Below, one piece after another: positions 1 to 5,530 of a stretch of 5,698 nucleotides of DNA (the first letter of the stretch is position 1; every line of letters starts with the position of its first letter). This DNA comes from an uncultured Caulobacterales bacterium. GTDB lineage: Bacteria; Pseudomonadota; Alphaproteobacteria; Caulobacterales; Caulobacteraceae. The notes below the pieces were generated by a model that made no database searches, was not told where the DNA came from, and saw only the letters and a list, made by a program, of their open reading frames with translations. The stretch covers positions 1-5,698 of the forward strand of contig CAISYT010000096.1 in NCBI GenBank assembly GCA_903889785.1, written 5' to 3'. The position numbers and the translations under genes are program-made.

Positions 1-552
1 CGCGAACCCGCCCCAAAGCCAGGTGGTGATTGAGGGTCCGACCAGCGGCAGGGCGCTGAACAGGTTGGTGATCACCGTCGCACCCCAGAAGCTCATCTGG
101 CCCCAGGGCAGCACATAGCCCAGGAAGCCCGTGGCCATCATCAGCAGATAGATCACGCAGCCCAGCAGCCACAGCACTTCCCGCGGTGCCTTGTACGAGC
201 CGTAGTAGAGGCCGCGCAGCATGTGCACATAGACCGCGATGAAGAACATCGAGGCCCCGTTGGCGTGGGTGTACCGTATCAACCAGCCATAGTTCACGTC
301 GCGCATGATGTGCTCGACGCTATTGAAGGCGAGGGCAGCATTGGCGGTGTAGTTCATCGCCAGAACGATGCCGGTGATGATCTGTACACCGAGGCAAAGG
401 CCGAGGATGCCGCCGAACGTCCAGAAGTAGTTGAGGTTTCGCGGCGTGGGATAGTCCACAAAGCTGTCATGCGCGAGCCGCAGGATGGGCAGGCGGCTAT
501 CGAGCCAGCGCGTTAGGCCGGTTTTCGGCGTGTATGTTGAATGTCCGCTCAT
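1..552 (-). CDS. petB: Cytochrome b of the bc1 complex, N-terminal part (cut by window edge)
   Basis: Cytochrome b is the membrane core of ubiquinol-cytochrome c reductase (complex III). It carries hemes bL and bH and the quinol-oxidation (Qo) and quinone-reduction (Qi) sites. The first 184 residues are visible and end at the window edge; the family is usually about 400 or more. After the MSGHSTYTPKTG start comes the conserved YPTPRNLNYFW segment (about 34-44). Hydrophobic helices lie at about 46-66, 97-118 and 126-148. The first pair of heme-ligand histidines is H96 (in RYTHANGAS) and H110 (in VYVHMLRG), with the canonical 14-residue spacing; their helix-D partners lie outside the window. 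GYVLPWGQMSFWG (145-157) is the conserved stretch before the Qo region. The ATG lies two bases after the Rieske stop codon, so translation is probably coupled. No strong ribosome-binding site is visible. The family assignment is secure; the gene is also called fbcB. Confidence 0.97.
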   Translation of the reverse strand, partial: MSGHSTYTPKTGLTRWLDSRLPILRLAHDSFVDYPTPRNLNYFWTFGGILGLCLGVQIITGIVLAMNYTANAALAFNSVEHIMRDVNYGWLIRYTHANGASMFFIAVYVHMLRGLYYGSYKAPREVLWLLGCVIYLLMMATGFLGYVLPWGQMSFWGATVITNLFSALPLVGPSITTWLWGGFA

Positions 553-554
553 CT

Positions 555-1109
555 TCAGCCGATCTTGACCTTGGTGTCGGAAAGGAAGGCATAGTCCGGC
601 AGCTCCAGGTTCAGCGGTGCCGGGCCTTTGCGGATACGGCCCGCGGTATCGTACTGCGAACCATGGCAGGGGCAGAACCAGCCGCCCCAGTCACCGCCGC
701 CGAAGGTGGGCACGCAACCGAGGTGTGTGCAGGTGCCGATCAGGATCAGCCACTGTTCCTTGCCCACCTTGACGCGATCGGCGTCCTTGGCCGGATCCTT
801 CATCGGGGCATTGTCGTCTTTCTGCGCAGCGGCGATCTCGGCCGCGCTGCGATTACGGATGAACAAGGGCTTGCCGCGCCACTTGATCGCGACCTGCATG
901 CCCTCCATCACCTTGGTCAGGTCAAACTCGACCGAGGCCAGGGCCAGTGTATCTGCCGCGGGGTTCATCTGGTCGATGAACGGCCAGGCCACGGAAGCGG
1001 CCCCGCCGGCGGCGGCCGCGATGGCGGCGATATGGATAAAGTCCCGGCGGCTTGGATCGTCGGACGCGTGGCCCGGATCGGTCGTTGCACCTACGGCGAG
1101 GTTCGACAC
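555..1109 (-). CDS. petA: Rieske iron-sulfur subunit of the bc1 complex
   Basis: This subunit takes an electron from ubiquinol through a 2Fe-2S cluster and passes it to cytochrome c1. The protein is 184 residues, normal for the family. A twin-arginine motif (SRRDFI, R21-R22) precedes a hydrophobic segment (about 25-45) that serves as Tat signal and membrane anchor. The next stretch, IDQMNPAADTLALAS, is the usual hinge and start of the soluble domain. Cluster box 1 is CTHLGC: C127 and H129 are ligands and C132 is a disulfide partner. Box 2 is CPCHGSQYD: C146 and H149 are ligands and C148 is the second disulfide cysteine. S151 and Y153 are the residues known to raise the cluster potential. The start is GTG at 1109, chosen because AAGGTG sits about 8 bases upstream. 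A second in-frame GTG at 1127 would add MEGERK, but only an unfavourable leader precedes it. An in-frame TGA just beyond 1127 rules out longer forms. Confidence 0.96.
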   Translation of the reverse strand: MSNLAVGATTDPGHASDDPSRRDFIHIAAIAAAAGGAASVAWPFIDQMNPAADTLALASVEFDLTKVMEGMQVAIKWRGKPLFIRNRSAAEIAAAQKDDNAPMKDPAKDADRVKVGKEQWLILIGTCTHLGCVPTFGGGDWGGWFCPCHGSQYDTAGRIRKGPAPLNLELPDYAFLSDTKVKIG

Positions 1110-1245
1110 CTTGCGTTCACCTTCCACAAGCGCCGCTGATCAGCGCGGCCCCACTTAACTAAGTCCCCTAACACCCGGATTTTGCGCCGGGCGTCATGGC
1201 GCTCCTAGACGGTCCTCCGCCTCATGCGCGCCATTCGTGAGCGTT

Positions 1246-1274
1246 CGCTTAGAATGCGTCTCGCCCTTTTTCAA
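1246..1274 (-). promoter_or_regulatory. Candidate promoter for the pet operon
   Basis: On the minus strand, TTGAAA (1274-1269) resembles a -35 box. TCTAAGCG (1253-1246) follows at a spacing that fits the Caulobacter-style housekeeping pattern (TTGACGS, 10-14 bases, GCTANAWC), although only its CTA core matches well. Transcription would start near 1239 and leave a leader of roughly 130 bases before the petA GTG. This is inference from weak matches; other starts in the region are possible. Confidence 0.3.
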
Positions 1275-1281
1275 CCGGCAT

Positions 1282-1311
1282 TGCGGAAATCCACACAAAC
1301 CCTGCGGAAAT
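1282..1311. repeat. Pair of 9-base direct repeats upstream of the pet promoter candidate
   Basis: TGCGGAAAT occurs at 1282-1290 and again at 1303-1311 on the plus strand. The copies are exact and start 21 bases apart, about two helical turns, so both would face the same side of the DNA. They lie just upstream of the candidate pet promoter and immediately downstream of the flavin reductase stop. The spacing suits a dimeric activator site, but chance cannot be excluded. Confidence 0.35.
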
Positions 1312-1316
1312 AGCCC

Positions 1317-1808
1317 CTAATCCAGCCCCCGAAGCGCGCGGTCATAATGGATCAGCGGTCGCCCCGGGGACAGGTCTATATGCTGCGGCCGGCCGATCAG
1401 TATGGCGTGATCCCCTTCGTGGTGCAGGGTTTCCAGGGCGCAGTCGAGCCGCGCCAGGGCACCGGAAGCCACTGGAAGACCATGGGGGCTGTCAAACATT
1501 GCCGGATGGCCGAATCGATCCGCGCCGCGAGTCGAAAAAAGCGTTGCCAGAGAAGCCTGCGCCTCATTCAGCACGCTGATGGCGAAATGGGTGGCCTGCA
1601 GGAACACCGGATAGGCCGTGGACCTGTTACCCATACAAACAAGGATCAGGGGCGGATCGAGGGAAAGCGAAGCGAAACTCGACGCGGTATAGCCAAAGGG
1701 TCGGCCATCTGCCGCACGGGTGGTGACCAAGGTCACACCACTGGCGAACCGGCTCATCGCGTCCCGGAACAGGTTTTGTGGTGCCGCAGGCTTGGTATTT
1801 TCGCTCAT
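1317..1808 (-). CDS. Flavin reductase domain protein (FMN-binding split-barrel family)
   Basis: The 163-residue protein is a complete single-domain member of the flavin reductase-like family (HpaC/NtaB type). Such proteins use NAD(P)H to reduce free FMN or FAD, often for a partner flavin-dependent monooxygenase. The family pattern is clear: FASGVTLVTT (21-30), GYTASSFASLSLDPPLILVC (39-58), FAISVLNEAQASLATLF (75-91) and the C-terminal GDHAILIGRPQHI (132-144). The ATG at 1808 has only a weak GGACC-like site before it. No monooxygenase gene lies nearby, so the partner and physiological role cannot be read from context. It is divergent from hemF and shares a 98-base regulatory gap with it. It runs in the same direction as the pet genes about 200 bases downstream. 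Confidence 0.9.
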   Translation of the reverse strand: MSENTKPAAPQNLFRDAMSRFASGVTLVTTRAADGRPFGYTASSFASLSLDPPLILVCMGNRSTAYPVFLQATHFAISVLNEAQASLATLFSTRGADRFGHPAMFDSPHGLPVASGALARLDCALETLHHEGDHAILIGRPQHIDLSPGRPLIHYDRALRGLD

Positions 1809-1816
1809 CCGTGGTC

Positions 1817-1845
1817 CGTCTGGCCCCTGTCGGCAGGCGTGTCAA
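1817..1845 (-). promoter_or_regulatory. Candidate promoter for the flavin reductase gene
   Basis: On the minus strand a consensus -35 box, TTGACA (1845-1840), is followed after TTGACAC plus 14 bases by GCCAGACG (1824-1817). This is a partial match to the Caulobacter-type -10 pattern GCTANAWC. Transcription would begin a few bases before the ATG at 1808, giving a very short leader. The element mirrors the one facing hemF, with the same 14-base spacing. The -10 match is imperfect. Confidence 0.4.
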
Positions 1846-1877
1846 ACAACCGCAGCCGCAGTTACCGCAATTTGACA
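1840..1877. repeat. Inverted repeat holding two outward-facing -35 boxes
   Basis: TGTCAAA (1840-1846) and TTTGACA (1871-1877) form an exact 7-base inverted repeat with 24 bases between the arms. Each arm contains TTGACA reading outward, toward the flavin reductase on one side and hemF on the other. The simplest reading is two back-to-back promoters. The gap is too wide for one compact FNR/CRP-type site. The middle contains CCGCAGCCGCAG, a short tandem repeat of no evident function. Confidence 0.5.
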
Positions 1878-1900
1878 GCCTCGTCATCCTCCGCCAAAGC
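1872..1900 (+). promoter_or_regulatory. Candidate hemF promoter, possibly giving a leaderless mRNA
   Basis: TTGACA (1872-1877) is a consensus -35 box. After TTGACAG and 14 bases comes GCCAAAGC (1893-1900), which matches the Caulobacter-type -10 pattern GCTANAWC at most positions. Transcription would start about 6-7 bases further on, at or next to the hemF ATG at 1907. No Shine-Dalgarno sequence precedes that ATG, which fits a leaderless transcript. The promoter style is established for Caulobacter; its use here is inferred. Confidence 0.45.
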
Positions 1901-1906
1901 GCCCGC

Positions 1907-2778
1907 ATGATCGCAGATGAGCAACTCGAACAGCGCAAGACCCAGGCGTCCGTCTGGTTCGCAACCCTGCGCGACCGCATCGTCGCCGCGTTCGAGTCCC
2001 TGGAGGACGAAGCCCCCGCAGCGCTCTATCCGGGACCGGCCGGGCGTTTTGAACGCAAGCCATGGGTTCGCGAGGCCGGCGGCGGCGGTGTGATGTCGAT
2101 GATGCACGGCCGGCTGTTCGAAAAGGTGGGGGTGCATACCTCCACCGTGTTCGGCACGTTTACGCCGGAAATGGCCAAGTCCATGCCCGGTGCCGACCAG
2201 GACCCACGATTTTTCGCCACGGGCGTCAGCCTGATCGCGCACATGGTCAACCCGCGCGTACCTGCGGTGCACATGAACACTCGGTTCATCGTCACATCGA
2301 AATCTTGGTTCGGCGGCGGCGGCGACCTGACGCCGGTCCTAGATGTCGACCGCCACCAGACCGCGCCCGATGCCGCGGCTTTCCATGCAGCGATGCAGGC
2401 CGCCTGCGACGCTCACGATCCAGCGTGGCATGCCAAATTTAAGGCCTGGTGCGACGAGTACTTCTTCCTGCCCCACCGCAACGAGCCGCGCGGCACGGGC
2501 GGCATATTCTACGATCACCACAATAGCGGCGATTTCGAGCGCGACTTCGCCTCACGCGCGAGGTCGGTCTGGCCGTCCTGGATGTTTATCCGCGGATCGT
2601 GCGCGGTCGCATGGGCGAGGCCTGGACCGATGCCGAGCGTGAGGAACAGCTGATCCGGCGTGGGCGCTATGTTGAATTCAACCTGCTCTACGACCGCGGC
2701 ACCCTGTTCGGGCTGAAGACAGGCGGCAACATCGAGTCGATCCTCAGTTCGATGCCGCCGGCGGTGAAGTGGCCCTAG
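1907..2778 (+). pseudogene. hemF: Oxygen-dependent coproporphyrinogen III oxidase, split by a one-base frameshift
   Basis: HemF uses O2 to decarboxylate coproporphyrinogen III to protoporphyrinogen IX, a late step of heme synthesis in the cytosol. Residues 1-215 are read in the first frame. They include STVFGTFTPE (79-88), RFFATGVSLIAHMVNP (101-116), VHMNTRFI (121-128), SWFGGGGDLTP (133-143), WCDEYFFLPHRNEPRG (181-196) and FYDHHNSGDFERDFA (201-215). H112, H122, H170 and H190 match the histidines conserved in the family; H122 corresponds to the proposed catalytic one in E. coli. After codon GCC (2549-2551) the sequence has TCACGCG where the family pattern (AFTR) predicts TTCACGCG. One missing T at about 2552 shifts the frame. 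Restoring it gives an uninterrupted C-terminus (VGLAVLDVYPRIVRGRM onward, through YVEFNLLYDRGTLFG) to TAG at 2776-2778, about 290 residues in total and normal for HemF. As written, translation stops at 2653 after an unrelated tail. This is a sequencing error or a recent mutation: the distal part has no other damage. Confidence 0.92.
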
Positions 2779-2807
2779 GGTGCCCTAGTCGTTCAGGAAA
2801 TTCCTGA
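2775..2807. repeat. Two short inverted repeats at the convergent hemF / amidotransferase junction
   Basis: CTAGGG (2775-2780), two bases, then CCCTAG (2783-2788) form an exact inverted repeat that includes both genes' TAG stop codons. TCAGGAA (2793-2799), one base, then TTCCTGA (2801-2807) form a second exact repeat inside the end of the amidotransferase gene. Neither is followed by a T-run, so a classical intrinsic terminator is not supported in either direction. The tiny loops also make stable RNA hairpins doubtful. Confidence 0.3.
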
Positions 2808-3480
2808 TCCATCCGGTCATAACGGCCCGGTCGTCGTGTGCGATCTCAAACGAATCTATGGCTGTCTCCACCTGTGCCTCGGTCAGGGGCCGGCCACGGC
2901 GGAATTCGATCAGCGCCTTGGCGAAGGGGGTGTCGAATTCGGGGTGCTGCTGGAACGAGACCGCGCCGTCTCCGTAGTCGAGCGCGCCAAAGGGTGTGAA
3001 TTCACTGCCTGCCAGCACGGTCGCGCCCGGCGGCAAGGCCACGACCTGATCCTGGTGCGAGACAGCGACGCTCACCGCCTCTCCGCCCTGTGCCATCCAG
3101 GGGGCGCGGTGTTCCACGCGATAGCTGTGCCGGCCAAGGCCAAAGCCCTTGGGAGACTTGATCACCTGTCCGCCGAAAGCCTGGGCCATGGCCTGGTGGC
3201 CGAAACAGACTCCAACCAGCTTTGTTTTCCCCTTGACGGCGGCGAGATAGCCCAACAAGGGCGCGATCCAGGGCAGATCATCATAGACACCGGCAGGCGA
3301 TCCCGTGATCAGCTGGGCGGCGAAGGCCGTCGGGTCAGCAGGATAGTCGCCGTTCTGCACATCGAAGGTCGTGAAGTCCCCCGCGCCGGCCAAGATTTCG
3401 CGCAGCATGGCGGGATAGGTGCCGAACACGTTCCGCAGCCGACCCGGCGGAGCACCTGTCTCCAGTATGGCGATCTTCAT
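2785..3480 (-). CDS. Class I glutamine amidotransferase, GMP-synthase-like
   Basis: The 231-residue protein is a stand-alone class I glutamine amidotransferase. This fold hydrolyses glutamine, or in some relatives a gamma-glutamyl bond, through a Cys-His-Glu triad. The nucleophile elbow is GVCFGHQ with C92, and QQHPEF supplies H179 and E181. ITGSPAGVYDDLPWI (58-72) and SHQDQV (141-146) are typical of the GMP-synthase-like subfamily. There is no ATP pyrophosphatase domain, so it is not GuaA, and the true substrate is unknown. The ATG at 3480 overlaps the stop codon of the CCA transferase in an ATGA arrangement, so translation is probably coupled. GAAGGG about 9 bases upstream is a good ribosome-binding site. 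It is the last gene of the minus-strand cluster and ends 6 bases from the convergent hemF stop. Confidence 0.9.
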   Translation of the reverse strand: MKIAILETGAPPGRLRNVFGTYPAMLREILAGAGDFTTFDVQNGDYPADPTAFAAQLITGSPAGVYDDLPWIAPLLGYLAAVKGKTKLVGVCFGHQAMAQAFGGQVIKSPKGFGLGRHSYRVEHRAPWMAQGGEAVSVAVSHQDQVVALPPGATVLAGSEFTPFGALDYGDGAVSFQQHPEFDTPFAKALIEFRRGRPLTEAQVETAIDSFEIAHDDRAVMTGWIRNFLND

Positions 3481-4787
3481 GCGATCATGCCCTTCAACAC
3501 GACCTTGAGCCTCTCCTGAGCCTGGTCGCGATCACTCGTGAAATCCTGATCGATCCACCAGAATTCGACCTGGCGCAAAATCGCGCCCACCCGCGGGCCA
3601 GGCGGCACCCCGGCGGCCGTGACATCCGCCCCCGTTATCGGCATGGTCGGCGGGGCCCAGGTCTCGCCAAGGGCCAGCAGCGCGCGCCACTGCGGCGCAG
3701 CGGCCGGACTATCGGCGGCCCAGCCCAGCTTGACGCGGTCGGTAAAGGTTCCCTGCCCCAGGCCATAGACCGCGCGACGGGCCTCGGGGCCGCTCATCCG
3801 TGAGTCAATACGAGGCGACTTGCCTTCCGCCGCGATCAATCGGGCTTTCTGGGCGTTCGAAAGCCGCAGGCGCTCGGCTATGGCCTTGGCTGTCCCATCC
3901 GATAGCAGGGCCGCCAGACGCAATTCCGCATCGGGCTCGATCCGCTGGTCGACCTCGTTCGCTACGAGCCGCTCGAACCGGTCGAGGGTGGTCAACTCGG
4001 GCAATACAGTGGCCAGCGCCCCCGTTTGGGCCATCAAGCTGACGCTGGGGCGCGGATCAACCGCAGCAAGCAGTTTGAGAACTTCCTTGGCGATGCGCTC
4101 GGCGGCCAGTCCGGTCAGCATGTCTTTCAGCGCCTGGCAGGCGGCCACGGCCGTCGCGTCCGCCTCACCCTTGCCGTACCAAGCCTGGAACCGGAAGAAG
4201 CGCAGGATGCGCAGATAGTCCTCGTGGACCCGTGCCATGGCCTCGCCGACGAAGACAACGCGGCCGGCCCGCGCATCGCTCAGACCCTCGCCCGTCGGGT
4301 CGAACAGCCGCCCGGCCGGATCGGCATAAAGGGCGTTCAGGCGGAAATCGCGCCGATAAGCGTCTTCGTCCCAATTCAGGGTGAAGGCCACGGTGGCGTT
4401 ACGACCATCTGTAGAGACATCGCGGCGAAGGGTCGTGATCTCGAAAGGCCTTCCCTCGATAATCGCTGTGACCGTGCCATGCTCAATGCCCGTCGGCACC
4501 CAGCACAGTTCGGCGGCGGTCAGGGCCTCGATAACTGCGTCGGGCGTTAGGGTGGTGGCAATATCCACGTCTGCGACCGGATGGCCGGTGATCGTATTGC
4601 GCACGCAACCGCCGACAAAGCGCGCACAGCCCGCCAGCCCCTTGGCCTCCAGCGCCGCGATGACGGCGAGGGTGCGCCTGTCGGTCATCCATGCCGGTGC
4701 CTTTCCGGCCTGTATCAGGCTAAGGCCGTCGGGATTCGAAATGTCCGGGCGTGACGCTGCCATCGGCTGAGGTCTCTGCGGGCACAT
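3477..4787 (-). CDS. cca: CCA tRNA nucleotidyltransferase (class II)
   Basis: The enzyme adds or repairs the 3'-CCA end of tRNAs using CTP and ATP. From the chosen start the protein is 436 residues, usual for the alphaproteobacterial form. Class II motifs appear in order: RFVGGCVRN (56-64) for the nucleotide-binding turn; DVDIA with metal-ligand aspartates D73 and D75; EITTLRRD (116-123); RRDFRLNAL (145-153); and EDYLRILRFFRF (189-200), ahead of the helical tRNA-binding body. I start at ATG 4787 because CAGGAA lies a few bases before it. GTG 4808 and ATG 4763 are in frame and also possible. All three overlap the end of the preceding membrane-protein gene; conserved-looking residues before internal M (4688) argue against starting there. 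Poly(A) polymerase shares the same catalytic domain and is the main alternative, but size and motifs favour CCA addition. Confidence 0.93.
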   Translation of the reverse strand: MCPQRPQPMAASRPDISNPDGLSLIQAGKAPAWMTDRRTLAVIAALEAKGLAGCARFVGGCVRNTITGHPVADVDIATTLTPDAVIEALTAAELCWVPTGIEHGTVTAIIEGRPFEITTLRRDVSTDGRNATVAFTLNWDEDAYRRDFRLNALYADPAGRLFDPTGEGLSDARAGRVVFVGEAMARVHEDYLRILRFFRFQAWYGKGEADATAVAACQALKDMLTGLAAERIAKEVLKLLAAVDPRPSVSLMAQTGALATVLPELTTLDRFERLVANEVDQRIEPDAELRLAALLSDGTAKAIAERLRLSNAQKARLIAAEGKSPRIDSRMSGPEARRAVYGLGQGTFTDRVKLGWAADSPAAAPQWRALLALGETWAPPTMPITGADVTAAGVPPGPRVGAILRQVEFWWIDQDFTSDRDQAQERLKVVLKGMIA

Positions 4788-4989
4788 AGGTTCCTGCGCG
4801 ATTATCACTTTGCAGCAAGGCCGTCGCCATCAAGGACGCGGCCGCCAGGAGAGCCCCGGCCGCCGCCAGCCAGGTCCAGGGCGTCGCGCCAATTGGCCGG
4901 CCGCTCCGCCGAGCCACCCAACTCCAGGCGAACCAGGCCGCGAACGGGACCAGAAAGAGGATCAGTCGGGTGAGCAATACCCTAGACAT
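4720..4989 (-). CDS. Small membrane protein, DUF6111-like
   Basis: This 89-residue protein has two hydrophobic segments (about 4-24 and 38-57) separated by a short basic loop (ARRSGRPIG). It ends in a polar tail containing TYVPAETSADG and TPGHFE. The two-helix plan, the closing GHFE motif and the place between a NUDIX gene and cca match what I recall of DUF6111 proteins in alphaproteobacteria. No function is known. I chose the ATG at 4989 because it overlaps the NUDIX stop by 8 bases (ATGTCTAG), follows a GGGGGTG stretch and begins right at the hydrophobic helix. An ATG at 5028 would add 13 residues encoded within the NUDIX gene. Its 3' end overlaps the start of cca by about 44-68 bases in another frame. 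Confidence 0.75.
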   Translation of the reverse strand: MSRVLLTRLILFLVPFAAWFAWSWVARRSGRPIGATPWTWLAAAGALLAAASLMATALLQSDNRAGTYVPAETSADGSVTPGHFESRRP

Positions 4990-5530
4990 CGGCACCCCCG
5001 GCCGAGAGGCGCTGATGGAGGGCAACAATGATACTCGCTGTCACCCCCCAGATCAGGCGCTCGCCATATTCGATGGCGTAAAAGCGGCGCTCCGTCCCAT
5101 TCAGCATCGCGGTCCGCTGCTGGTGGTTGGCCGGATTCATCAGATGCGCGAACGGAACCTCGAAGATTTCCGCGACCTCCTGAGGGCTGGGTGCAAATCG
5201 GGCCTTAGCCTCGACCAGGGCCACCGCGGGCGTCACCCAAAAGCCAGTGCGGGTGTGATGTGGGTCGGCAAACCCCAGAGAGTCGACACAGTCCGGCTCT
5301 AGTCCGATCTCCTCGTTGGCCTCGCGCACCGCGGTCTGCAGCGGGGTCTCACCCGGGTCACATCGCCCACCGGGGAAGGCGATCTGGCCCGTATGCCGGC
5401 GCAAGGAGTCGGCACGCCGCGTCAGCAGTACCGAAAGGCCCTCCTCTCGGCGGATCAGGCCAACCAGCACAGCGGCAGGGGCGGCGGCACCAACGGCACA
5501 GTCATCGTGAAAATCGCGGTCGTCCCGCAC
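4982..5530 (-). CDS. NUDIX hydrolase, CoA pyrophosphatase type (5' part replaced or unclear)
   Basis: NUDIX hydrolases of this group cleave CoA or related nucleoside diphosphate derivatives to 4'-phosphopantetheine and 3',5'-ADP. Counting from GTG 5530, the CoA-specific signature LLTRRADSLRRHTGQIAFPG (35-54) runs into the NUDIX box. The box is intact: G55, then E61, then REANEEIGL (69-77), fitting GX5EX7REUXEEXGU, with the metal-binding glutamates present. The tail from RRFYAIEYGERLIWGVTA onward is also family-typical. The reading frame stays open upstream through 5698, where it encodes ArgG-like sequence, so GTG 5530 is only a convenient boundary and the native N-terminus is probably missing. 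VRDDRDFHDD resembles the usual lead-in of alphaproteobacterial homologues, in which about 10-30 more residues normally precede it. The gene heads an operon with the DUF6111-like gene, cca and the amidotransferase. Confidence 0.88.
   Translation of the reverse strand: MRDDRDFHDDCAVGAAAPAAVLVGLIRREEGLSVLLTRRADSLRRHTGQIAFPGGRCDPGETPLQTAVREANEEIGLEPDCVDSLGFADPHHTRTGFWVTPAVALVEAKARFAPSPQEVAEIFEVPFAHLMNPANHQQRTAMLNGTERRFYAIEYGERLIWGVTASIIVALHQRLSAGGADV

Larger units (their letters stand above)
1110..1316. promoter_or_regulatory. Intergenic region and leader upstream of petA
   Basis: About 200 bases lie between the flavin reductase stop and the chosen petA start (both minus strand). I see no protein-coding or tRNA signal. 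The region contains a candidate petA promoter (1246-1274), a pair of 9-base direct repeats (1282-1311) and a 12-base palindrome (1134-1145) about 25 bases upstream of the petA GTG. No hairpin followed by a T-run is present that would end the flavin reductase transcript, so read-through into petA is possible. Confidence 0.55.

Noticed and set aside
534..1158. Long plus-strand open frames opposite the Rieske gene
   Set aside because: They are antisense shadows of a GC-rich gene whose minus-strand product has full Rieske motifs. The plus-strand translations show no recognisable domain.
1174..1191. CCCGG…CCGGG hairpin as terminator of the flavin reductase transcript
   Set aside because: The stem is only 5 base pairs with an 8-base loop and has no T-run after it in the minus direction. 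It also lies downstream of the pet promoter candidate, where a terminator would block the operon.
1778..1906. N-terminal extension of hemF back to an upstream ATG at 1778
   Set aside because: The extension would overlap the flavin reductase start and run through the divergent promoter region. HemF homology begins just after ATG 1907 (LEQRKTQASVWFATLRDRI).
2545..2560. Programmed ribosomal frameshifting in hemF
   Set aside because: There is no X XXY YYZ slippery heptamer, no obvious downstream pseudoknot, and HemF is not known to use frameshifting. Loss of one T is simpler.
2836..3519. Plus-strand open frame of about 227 codons opposite the amidotransferase
   Set aside because: The minus strand encodes a complete class I amidotransferase with its catalytic triad. 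The plus-strand frame is a by-product of GC-rich codon use and has no recognisable motif.
3800..4770. Several plus-strand open frames opposite cca
   Set aside because: They have low-complexity Arg/Ala/Pro-rich composition and lie entirely antisense to a well-supported CCA transferase.
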